A stretch of 22,239 nucleotides of DNA, taken from an uncultured Eubacterium sp. (GTDB taxonomy: Bacteria > Bacillota > Clostridia > Oscillospirales > Acutalibacteraceae). Position 1 is the stretch's first letter, and each line of letters starts with the position of its first letter. Under the pieces are notes generated by a model. It was not told the DNA's origin. It did not search any database and saw nothing but the letters and a program-made list of their open reading frames with translations. The translations under genes and the position numbers were made by a program. This document shows, in pieces, positions 16,173 to 22,239 of the stretch. The stretch lies in the NCBI GenBank assembly GCA_934512155.1, contig CAKSWS010000028.1, positions 1 to 22,239 of the forward strand. The letters are read 5' to 3'.

Positions 16173-16427
16173 TTACATTTCTTCTTCTATTTGTTTAAGA
16201 GCTTGTGCAAGCTGGTCGGGGCAAGATGTGGTTTTAAATCCGCATTTAATGCCGTCTAACCTGTCTATAACTTCATCAATATCCATTCCTGTAACAAGCT
16301 GACCTATTCCTTTTAAATTTCCGTTGCATCCGCCTATAAATTCAACGCTGTTAATTGTTTTATCATCAGCAATATCAATGTTGATTTGTGAAGAGCATGT
16401 GCCCTTTGTTTTATATGTATATGTCAT
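16173..16427 (-). CDS. TSCPD domain protein (TIGR03905-like)
   Basis: The 84-residue protein is a stand-alone TSCPD domain. It carries TSCPDQLA at 67-74 and GGCNGNLKG at 32-40, with four cysteines (11, 34, 62, 69) that could bind a metal or an iron-sulfur cluster. The same domain ends many B12-dependent ribonucleotide reductases; free-standing copies are common in Clostridia and lack a known function. It is probably cytoplasmic. The ATG at 16427 has AAGGAAG nine bases upstream, and the gene is first after a consensus promoter. The GH36-like gene begins 19 bases after its stop. Why it heads an operon with a glycosidase and a signal peptidase is unknown. Confidence 0.9.
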   Translation of the reverse strand: MTYTYKTKGTCSSQINIDIADDKTINSVEFIGGCNGNLKGIGQLVTGMDIDEVIDRLDGIKCGFKTTSCPDQLAQALKQIEEEM

Positions 16428-16468
16428 TTTTGTAAACTTCCTTAATTAATTATATTATGCTTTATTAC

Positions 16469-16497
16469 ATTATAACTTTAACGTCCGTTTTATGCAA
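16469..16497 (-). promoter_or_regulatory. Sigma-A promoter for the TSCPD-GH36-signal peptidase operon
   Basis: On the minus strand, TTGCAT (16497-16492) and a perfect TATAAT (16474-16469) are separated by 17 bases. Transcription should start near 16462, about 35 bases before the ATG. Confidence 0.82.
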
Positions 16498-16507
16498 TAA
16501 GTAACTG

Positions 16508-16519
16508 TTAAATATTTAA
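16508..16519. repeat. Perfect 12-bp AT palindrome between divergent promoters
   Basis: TTAAATATTTAA reads the same on both strands. It lies just upstream of the minus-strand -35 box, where an operator could be placed. The region is very AT-rich, so it could also arise by chance. Confidence 0.35.
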
Positions 16520-16524
16520 GTATA

Positions 16525-16546
16525 AATTTTAAATTAATTTTAAATG
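16525..16546 (+). repeat. Tandem 11-base AT repeat; possible UP element of the iol promoter
   Basis: AATTTTAAAT occurs at 16525-16534 and again at 16536-16545, a period of 11 bases, close to one helical turn. The pair covers roughly -61 to -40 relative to the predicted iolG transcript start, where the RNA polymerase alpha subunit binds UP elements. A repressor or activator site is the alternative. Confidence 0.45.
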
Positions 16547-16550
16547 TTGC

Positions 16551-16579
16551 TTGAAATATAGTGCCTTGTGTGATAGAAT
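16551..16579 (+). promoter_or_regulatory. Sigma-A extended -10 promoter for iolGDE
   Basis: TTGAAA (16551-16556) and TAGAAT (16574-16579) are separated by 17 bases, with TGA directly before the -10 box as an extended -10. The predicted start is near 16586, leaving a leader of about 36 bases. Confidence 0.8.
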
Positions 16580-16582
16580 TTT

Positions 16583-16598
16583 ATTGCAAAAATGCAAT
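16583..16598 (+). promoter_or_regulatory. Inverted repeat at the iol transcription start
   Basis: ATTGCA (16583-16588) and TGCAAT (16593-16598) flank AAAA. The repeat spans the predicted transcription start, a classic place for a repressor operator. A short leader hairpin is the other reading. Confidence 0.4.
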
Positions 16599-16621
16599 TT
16601 TATTCAAAGAGGTAATTACTT

Positions 16622-17635
16622 ATGGAAAAACTTAAAGTTGGTATTATCGGTGCAGGACGTATCGGTCAGGTACACGCAAAATCAATTACATATCACATTC
16701 CCAATGCAGAAATTGTTGCAATTTCCGACATTTATGTTGACGGTGCAAAAAAAGTGGCTGAAGAATTGGGAATTCCTAACTGTTATCAAGATTATCATGA
16801 GATTTTAAATAATCCTGAGATTAAAGCGGTTCTTATTTGTTCTTCAACAGATACGCATGCTGATATTGCTTGTGAAGCCGCTGCTGCCGGAAAGCATATT
16901 TTCTGCGAAAAACCTGTTGATTTAACTGTTGAAAAGATTAAAAAGGTTATTGAAGCAGTTGATAAAGCAGGTGTTAAACTTCAAATCGGTTTCAACAGAA
17001 GATATGACCATAACTTTGCATATATTAAAGAACTTGCAAATAAAGGTGAAATCGGTAATCTTCAAACAATTAAAATTACAAGCCGTGATCCTGAACCGCC
17101 TTCAATAGATTATGTAAAGGTTTCAGGAGGTATTTTCCTTGATATGACAGTGCATGATTTTGATATGGCACGTTTTATCGGCGGTGAAGTTGAAGAGGTT
17201 TATGCAAATGCAACTGTTATGGTTGACCCTGAAATCGGCAAAGCAGGGGATGTTGATACAGCCCTCGTTGCTCTTAAATTTAAGAGCGGTGCAATAGGCG
17301 TTATTGATAACTGCCGTAAAGCTGCTTACGGTTATGACCAAAGACTTGAAGTATTTGGCTCAAAAGGCCAGGCAACAGCAGGCAATGATACACCTACTAA
17401 CGTTTTGTTTATTAATGAAAACGGTAAGGTAGGCGATAAGCCGCTTTATTTCTTCCTTGAAAGATATATGCAATCATTTACCGATGAAATGACACAGTTT
17501 ATTGATTGTGTTATTAATGACAAACCTACTCAAACAACGGTTTATGATGGATTGGAAGCTCTTCGTTTAGGTTTGGCTGCAAAGAAATCTGTTGCAGAGC
17601 ACAGACCTGTTAAACTTTCGGAAATAGAGGCTTAA
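16622..17635 (+). CDS. iolG: myo-Inositol 2-dehydrogenase
   Basis: This cytoplasmic enzyme oxidises myo-inositol to 2-keto-myo-inositol (scyllo-inosose) with NAD+, the first step of inositol breakdown. The 337-residue protein has the Gfo/Idh/MocA layout: an N-terminal Rossmann fold with GIIGAGRIG at 7-15, then FCEKPVD with Lys97, and a C-terminal substrate domain with LDMTVHDFDMARF, giving Asp174 and His178. Lys97 with the Asp-x3-His pair is the catalytic set known from Bacillus subtilis IolG. Some relatives prefer scyllo-inositol or glucose, but the inosose-using neighbours support the myo-inositol assignment. AAAGAGG is well spaced before the ATG. It is first in the iolGDE operon; iolD starts three bases after its stop. 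Confidence 0.92.
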   Translation: MEKLKVGIIGAGRIGQVHAKSITYHIPNAEIVAISDIYVDGAKKVAEELGIPNCYQDYHEILNNPEIKAVLICSSTDTHADIACEAAAAGKHIFCEKPVDLTVEKIKKVIEAVDKAGVKLQIGFNRRYDHNFAYIKELANKGEIGNLQTIKITSRDPEPPSIDYVKVSGGIFLDMTVHDFDMARFIGGEVEEVYANATVMVDPEIGKAGDVDTALVALKFKSGAIGVIDNCRKAAYGYDQRLEVFGSKGQATAGNDTPTNVLFINENGKVGDKPLYFFLERYMQSFTDEMTQFIDCVINDKPTQTTVYDGLEALRLGLAAKKSVAEHRPVKLSEIEA

Positions 17636-17638
17636 ATT

Positions 17639-19492
17639 ATGAAAAGAGAAAGACTTACAATGGCTCAGGCTCTTGTTAAGTTCCTTGACAATCAGTATGT
17701 TGAATGCGATGGAGTAGAAACAAAATTCGTTTCAGGCATTTTCGGCATTTTCGGCCACGGTTGCGTTGTGGGCGTGGGTCAGGCACTTGAACAAGGCGGT
17801 CATAATTTAAAATTTTATCAGGGCAAAAATGAGCAGAATATGGGCCTTGCCGCTGTTGCTTATGCTAAGCAGATGGACAGGAAGGCGATTATTCCCTGTG
17901 TTTCTTCAATAGGTCCCGGCGCAACAAATATGGTTACTGCCTGCGGCTGTGCAACGGCAAACAGAATTCCTCTTCTTGTTTTACCGGGTGATACATTTGC
18001 GTGCCGTCAGCCGGACCCTGTTCTTCAGCAGGCAGAGTTTTTTGATAATTACGGCAGAACGGTTACAGACGCATTTAAGGGCGTTTGCCATTATTTTGAC
18101 AGAATTGTTCGTCCTGAACAGTTAATGACTGCGTGTATTAACGCTATGCGTGTTTTAACAGACCCGGCAGATACGGGTGCCGTTTGCCTTGCAATGCCTC
18201 AGGATGTAGAGGGCGAAGCATATGATTATCCCGAGCATTTTCTTCAAAAGCGTGTTTGGCATTTAGATAGAAGACCTGCAACTAAATCACAAATTGAAAG
18301 AGCAACGGCTCTTATTAAGCAATCAAAAAAACCGGTTATCGTTTGCGGCGGAGGTGTTCGTTACAGCGGTGCTGAAAAGGAACTTCTTGAATTTGCAGAA
18401 AAATATAATATTCCGATTACCGAAACACAGGCTGGTAAAGGCTTAATTGATTGGAAGCATCCTCTCAATTTGGGCGGTATCGGCGTAACAGGCGGTAAGG
18501 CCGCCAATGTTATCGGCAAGGACGCTGATTTGGTTATTGGCGTGGGTACAAGATTTTCTGATTTTACAACTTCTTCAAAATGGTTGTTTAATGAAAACCG
18601 CAAGGTACTTGGTATTAATGTTTGTCCGTTTGATGCATATAAAATGGATGCAGAGGCTGTTGTTGCAGATGCAAAAGAAGTGCTTTCTTCTCTTATTGAA
18701 AGCTGTAACGGTTATAAATCTTCATATACCAATGAAATTTCAACCGCTAAAACAGAGTGGGATGAAATTGTTGATAAATATTATTCAACAGAGCTTGAAG
18801 GCGGTCTTAATCAAACATTGGCTCTTGGCATTATTAATGATTTTATGAGTGACGAAGATGTTGCCGTAGGTTCTGCCGGTTCATTGCCCGGTGATATGCA
18901 AAGACTGTTTAGACCTAAAAATCGTGGCACTTATCATATGGAATATGGTTATTCAAATATGGGTTATGAAGTTAATGGGGCACTTGGCGTTAAACTTGCA
19001 AAGCCAAATGCAGAGGTTTATACATTTTGCGGCGACGGTTCATTTATTATGGGACATTCTGAGCTTTATACCGCTCTTCAGGAAAATCTTAAAATTAATG
19101 TGTGCCTTTTTGATAATATGGGTTGGGGTTGTATTGAAAATCTTCAAAACAATCAGGGCACAGATACATTTGGCACTGTGTTCCGTGCAAGAAATCCTGT
19201 AACAGGTATGCTTGACGGTGATGAAATTGATGTTGATTTTGCAAAAATAGCAGAAGGCTACGGTGCAAAAGCATATACAATCAGAACATCTGCAGAGTTA
19301 AAAGCGGCACTTGAAGATGCTAAAAATCAAACAAAATCTGTTTTGTTTGATATCAAGGTGCTTCCTAAAACTATGACTCCCGGTTTTGAATCATGGTGGC
19401 GTGTAGGCGTTGCCGAAGTTTCAAAAAGTGAAAGAGTTGCCGCTGCATATGAAGATATGCAAGAACATATTAAGAATACATTTGATTATTAA
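17639..19492 (+). CDS. iolD: 3D-(3,5/4)-trihydroxycyclohexane-1,2-dione hydrolase
   Basis: IolD cleaves the ring of 3D-trihydroxycyclohexane-1,2-dione to give 5-deoxy-D-glucuronate, the third step of inositol catabolism. The 617-residue protein has the three-domain thiamine diphosphate fold of the acetolactate synthase superfamily. The N-terminal IFGIFGHGCVVG stretch (about 32-43) is a hallmark of IolD rather than of acetolactate synthase, and YQGKNEQNMG with the activating Glu follows. A central Rossmann-like domain carries GGIGVTGGKAAN. The C-terminal domain has GDGSFIMGHSEL and, about 25 residues later, FDNMGWG, the cofactor-binding GDG...N motif. AGAGG near the end of iolG is well spaced to the ATG at 17639. 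iolE follows after 23 bases. Confidence 0.94.
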   Translation: MKRERLTMAQALVKFLDNQYVECDGVETKFVSGIFGIFGHGCVVGVGQALEQGGHNLKFYQGKNEQNMGLAAVAYAKQMDRKAIIPCVSSIGPGATNMVTACGCATANRIPLLVLPGDTFACRQPDPVLQQAEFFDNYGRTVTDAFKGVCHYFDRIVRPEQLMTACINAMRVLTDPADTGAVCLAMPQDVEGEAYDYPEHFLQKRVWHLDRRPATKSQIERATALIKQSKKPVIVCGGGVRYSGAEKELLEFAEKYNIPITETQAGKGLIDWKHPLNLGGIGVTGGKAANVIGKDADLVIGVGTRFSDFTTSSKWLFNENRKVLGINVCPFDAYKMDAEAVVADAKEVLSSLIESCNGYKSSYTNEISTAKTEWDEIVDKYYSTELEGGLNQTLALGIINDFMSDEDVAVGSAGSLPGDMQRLFRPKNRGTYHMEYGYSNMGYEVNGALGVKLAKPNAEVYTFCGDGSFIMGHSELYTALQENLKINVCLFDNMGWGCIENLQNNQGTDTFGTVFRARNPVTGMLDGDEIDVDFAKIAEGYGAKAYTIRTSAELKAALEDAKNQTKSVLFDIKVLPKTMTPGFESWWRVGVAEVSKSERVAAAYEDMQEHIKNTFDY

Positions 19493-19515
19493 TTTGAAAG
19501 GTTACGGAAATAAAA

Positions 19516-20415
19516 ATGCTTGATCCTAAAAAAGTTAAACTTGCCATTGCTCCCATCGGTTGGACAAATGATGATATGCCGGATTTAGGTGCGGAAAATA
19601 CATTTGAACAGTGCATAAGCGAAATGGCACTTGCAGGCTTTAAGGGCTCTGAAATCGGAAATAAATATCCGTCAGACCCGGCTGTGCTTAAAAAATATCT
19701 TGATATAAGAGGGCTTCAAATTTGCAACGCTTGGTTTTCCTCTTATTTAACTTCAAAGCCTTATGAGGAAACAATAGAGGCATTTAAAGCACATTGTGAT
19801 AAACTTTATGCTTTGGGTGCAAAAGTAATCGGTGCGTCCGAACAAGGTAATTCAATTCAAGGCTGTCTTGATAAATCAATTCTTGATGAAAAGCCTTATT
19901 ATACAGACGAACAGTGGCAAATTGTTGCAAAAGGCTTTAACGAAATGGGTGCATATGCAAAATCAAAAGGTATGTATTTTACAGTGCATCATCATATGGG
20001 CACGGGTGTTCAAACTGTTGAAGAAATTGATAAACTTATGGAACTTACAGACCCTGATTTAGTTTATCTTCTTTTTGACAGCGGTCATCTTACTTTTGCA
20101 GGCATTGACCCGGTTCCTGTTTTGAAAAAGTATATCAATAGGGTTAAACATGTTCATCTTAAAGATGTTCGTCTTGATGTTTATAATAATCAGGTCGTTC
20201 CTAATCATATGTCATTCCTTGATGCGGTTCGTGCAGGTGTATTTACCGTTCCGGGAGACGGTGATGTTGATTTTAAACCTATTTTTGACATTCTTGAAGA
20301 AAGCGGCTATGAAGGCTGGGTTGTAGTTGAAGCAGAGCAAGACCCTGCAAAGGCAAATCCGTTTGAATATGCTGTAAAGGCAAGAAAGTATATTGCCGAA
20401 AATACAGGACTTTAA
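19516..20415 (+). CDS. iolE: myo-Inosose-2 dehydratase
   Basis: IolE removes water from scyllo-inosose to form 3D-trihydroxycyclohexane-1,2-dione, the second step of the pathway and the link between IolG and IolD. The 299-residue protein belongs to the xylose isomerase-like TIM barrel family. Near its start is [15 protein letters not shown] (about 10-24), highly typical of IolE. Later segments offer the usual metal and active-site residues: [28 protein letters not shown] and VVVEAEQDP. No key segment appears to be missing. GAAAGG precedes the ATG. It ends the iolGDE operon, and a long hairpin terminator follows, so no iolB, iolC, iolA or iolJ gene is cotranscribed downstream. Confidence 0.94.
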   Translation: MLDPKKVKLAIAPIGWTNDDMPDLGAENTFEQCISEMALAGFKGSEIGNKYPSDPAVLKKYLDIRGLQICNAWFSSYLTSKPYEETIEAFKAHCDKLYALGAKVIGASEQGNSIQGCLDKSILDEKPYYTDEQWQIVAKGFNEMGAYAKSKGMYFTVHHHMGTGVQTVEEIDKLMELTDPDLVYLLFDSGHLTFAGIDPVPVLKKYINRVKHVHLKDVRLDVYNNQVVPNHMSFLDAVRAGVFTVPGDGDVDFKPIFDILEESGYEGWVVVEAEQDPAKANPFEYAVKARKYIAENTGL

Positions 20416-20421
20416 TTTTAC

Positions 20422-20468
20422 AAAACGGTTTGATGTTTGCTTTTGCAAATGTTAAACCGTTTTTTGTT
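20422..20468 (+). terminator. Terminator of the iolGDE operon
   Basis: A perfect 10-bp outer stem (20422-20431 with 20454-20463) and an inner stem (20436-20440 with 20445-20449) form a long hairpin ending in a T-rich tract. It starts six bases after the iolE stop codon. Confidence 0.87.
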
Positions 20469-20547
20469 TGTGAAAAACAGTGGGTAAAATCACCCTGTTA
20501 AAAAGATGCTGTTTTTAAAATTTGTTAACGGTAAAATTTTGAGACGG

Positions 20548-20576
20548 TTGAAGTCGTTGTATGGTTTTGTTTAAAT
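20548..20576 (+). promoter_or_regulatory. Possible promoter for the M14 peptidase gene
   Basis: TTGAAG (20548-20553) and TTAAAT (20571-20576) are 17 bases apart, with TGT before the -10 box. The match is moderate. Apart from this and the terminator, the 219-base gap before ATG 20635 shows only a weak imperfect hairpin near 20477-20500. Confidence 0.45.
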
Positions 20577-20634
20577 AAAGCAGAGCATATGGTGATAAAA
20601 AATGTTAGTTGCCTTAAAGGCTATGGTGATTATA

Positions 20635-22239
20635 ATGAAAATAACTTTAAAAAAAATTTTGGCACTTTTAATTGTGTGCGTTTTGGCTTTTCAGTCATTT
20701 CCGTTAAGTGCTTTTGCCGGTGAAGTAAAAAGTAATGATTCGGAAACGCAATTAAGCAACAATGTACTTTTAAATTCTGCCGTTGAAAACGGTATTGTGC
20801 CTACGGAAAAAGGCGTTTGGATAAATAATGATTCAAAAAAAATATTTGTTGATTTGTTAAACAGTGTTGCAAATCAAAATTATTTTATTGATGAAAACGG
20901 TTATTTATCGTTTAGTAAAACTTCCGATTCAGATAATTCTTATGATAAAAAAATCGGTAAATTAATCAACGGCAAAAAAACTGTTGTTGTTTCAATTTCA
21001 GATACTTACGGCGCATACAATTCTGTAAAAGAAGAAGCGTATTCTGTAATGCTGGAAGATGATGAATCTGCTCTTATTTTTCATCCAAACGGAAAAACCG
21101 ATGTTGTTGTTTTAAACTATTATCATTATGCGCTTCATTGTAATGAAAATAACAGCAATGTTAACTATACAAACGAGGAACTAATAAATAATTTTTTCAG
21201 CGTTTTTGATTCGGATTCATCTGCGGTAATAACAGATAAAGTTTCATCAAGTATTGCTTTATATTCTGCAAGGGCGGCTTCAAGGGCAAGAATACCTTCT
21301 GTTACGCTTTATAAGAATTTTACATACGGTACATATGGCAAAAGCGGTAATTTAAGAAACTTAAATTGGTATAAAATCGGCAACGGACCTAATGTGGTTA
21401 TTGCTGTTTTTGCACAGCACGGTTGGGAAGACGCTTGGTCTGCCGACGGTGCAGAGCTTGTTAAAATTGCAGATGATGTTATGAGCGGTCTTTCATCAAT
21501 GAATCAAAATATATTTAATGATTGGACGGTTTATGTAATTCCTTACGCTAATCCCGACGGTATTGCAGACGGTTATACAAATAACGGTCCCGGCAGATGT
21601 ACAGTTACCACAAAAGTAGATATGAACAGGTGCTGGCCGGCAGATTTTAAAGCAGTTACTTCGTCGGGCAGAAATTATACCGGCAGTTCTCCTCTCGGTG
21701 CACCTGAAGCGGTGGCTTTGAAAGATTTTATAAGTGAAAATATAGGTAATTATACAAATGTTGTTCTTGATGTGCACGGTTGGCTTGATAAATCATACGG
21801 TGATACAAAAGTAGGCTCGTATTTTGATAAGGAGTTTGGTTTCAGCCATAAAGCTTCATACGGCTCAGGTTATCTTCAAAACTGGGCATATCATCAAAAA
21901 AATACAAGAGCAAGTCTTATTGAATTTCCTGAACCTAACAGTTCGTCGGATATAATTAAATATAATTACGCAGGTAAGTTTACAAATGCGCTTGTTAATA
22001 TGATGAATGGTTTAACAAGTGAAAGACCTATTGAGGTGGGTTCAATATCTAATGTAAAAGTTAGTAATGTTTCGGGTGTATCAGCCACAATTTCTTGGTC
22101 AGCGGCTTCAAGCGCCACAGGCTATGTGGTAGAAACACTGTCAAGTCCGACAGGAAATTGGCAAAAGGCAGTAACAACATCAAGCAGAAGTTACACATTA
22201 ACAAATTTACAGTTAGCGCATAACTATTCGGTAAGAATT
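20635..22239 (+). CDS. Secreted M14-type zinc carboxypeptidase with fibronectin III domain (3' truncated)
   Basis: The frame stays open from ATG 20635 to the window end (535 residues seen). A signal peptide (about 1-28) ends with LSAFA before GE. A 190-residue N-terminal region that I do not recognise leads to an M14 peptidase domain: zinc ligands His262 and Glu265 in QHGWED, NPDG at 306-309, substrate-binding Asn331-Arg332 in DMNRCWP, third zinc ligand His381 in DVHGW, and catalytic Glu430 in LIEFPEP. All catalytic residues are present. A fibronectin type III domain begins near 468 and is cut by the edge. The protein is probably secreted and trims peptides or cell-wall stem peptides. GGTGAT lies just before this ATG. 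In-frame ATGs at 20623 and 20602 (also after GGTGAT) are alternatives that lengthen the signal peptide. Confidence 0.85.
   Translation, partial: MKITLKKILALLIVCVLAFQSFPLSAFAGEVKSNDSETQLSNNVLLNSAVENGIVPTEKGVWINNDSKKIFVDLLNSVANQNYFIDENGYLSFSKTSDSDNSYDKKIGKLINGKKTVVVSISDTYGAYNSVKEEAYSVMLEDDESALIFHPNGKTDVVVLNYYHYALHCNENNSNVNYTNEELINNFFSVFDSDSSAVITDKVSSSIALYSARAASRARIPSVTLYKNFTYGTYGKSGNLRNLNWYKIGNGPNVVIAVFAQHGWEDAWSADGAELVKIADDVMSGLSSMNQNIFNDWTVYVIPYANPDGIADGYTNNGPGRCTVTTKVDMNRCWPADFKAVTSSGRNYTGSSPLGAPEAVALKDFISENIGNYTNVVLDVHGWLDKSYGDTKVGSYFDKEFGFSHKASYGSGYLQNWAYHQKNTRASLIEFPEPNSSSDIIKYNYAGKFTNALVNMMNGLTSERPIEVGSISNVKVSNVSGVSATISWSAASSATGYVVETLSSPTGNWQKAVTTSSRSYTLTNLQLAHNYSVRI

Noticed and set aside
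16428..16621. Catabolite-responsive (cre) site in the iol control region
   Set aside because: I found no sequence close to the TGNAANCGNNNNCA pattern.
16551..16808. Open frame overlapping the iolG promoter and 5' end
   Set aside because: It begins inside the -35 box and lies in another frame over iolG.
20477..20500. Imperfect hairpin after the iol terminator
   Set aside because: The pairing is short with a bulge and there is no T-tract; no known RNA family is suggested.
21496..21777. Cys-rich minus-strand open frame at the right end
   Set aside because: It lies opposite the M14 peptidase domain, whose frame holds all catalytic motifs.
1..22239. Mobile elements, phage genes, tRNA or rRNA genes
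   Set aside because: No transposase, integrase, terminal inverted repeats, cloverleaf or rRNA-like stretch was recognised on either strand.

Overview
The window comes from an AT-rich, low-GC genome with good Shine-Dalgarno sites, sigma-A-type promoters with 17-base spacers, short intergenic gaps and U-tract hairpin terminators. The gene content is a single-chain pyruvate:ferredoxin oxidoreductase, a TSCPD-domain protein, a LacX-type mutarotase, myo-inositol catabolism and zinc-ribbon membrane proteins. Together these suggest an anaerobic Clostridia-class Firmicute, probably gut-associated. This placement is inference; there is no rRNA or other phylogenetic marker here. I see no tRNA, rRNA, CRISPR array, insertion sequence or prophage gene.

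Left part (1-3750): the end of a membrane-embedded M28-type metallopeptidase, closed by a terminator; then an apparent two-gene unit with an HTH/ankyrin-like protein and a small zinc-ribbon membrane protein; then, convergent to it across a shared terminator, an acidic orphan protein. Back-to-back promoters separate the orphan from an operon (3860-7379) of a LacX-like aldose 1-epimerase, glutamine-dependent NAD+ synthetase (nadE) and a membrane-anchored protein with VTDENG repeats.

Middle (7440-12930): a monocistronic pyruvate:ferredoxin oxidoreductase with a near-consensus promoter, a 5' leader hairpin and its own terminator, then an MFS transporter and a NimA-like flavin-binding protein in a two-gene operon whose -35 box lies inside the preceding terminator.

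Right part (12934-22239): a minus-strand operon (TSCPD protein, GH36-like alpha-galactosidase relative, zinc-ribbon signal peptidase I) is divergent from a plus-strand iolG-iolD-iolE operon. The 194-base region between them has two clear promoters and tandem AT-rich repeats. IolG, IolE and IolD perform the first three steps from myo-inositol to 5-deoxyglucuronate; later iol genes and an inositol transporter are not seen. The window ends inside a secreted M14-type zinc carboxypeptidase with a C-terminal fibronectin III domain.

Most of this is ordinary metabolism. No clearly new system stands out. The points most worth a second look are the zinc ribbon fused to signal peptidase I, the TSCPD/GH36/signal peptidase operon facing the inositol operon, the iol control region, the M28 enzyme with membrane helices inserted between its zinc ligands, and the HTH/ankyrin-like gene beside the zinc-ribbon protein.
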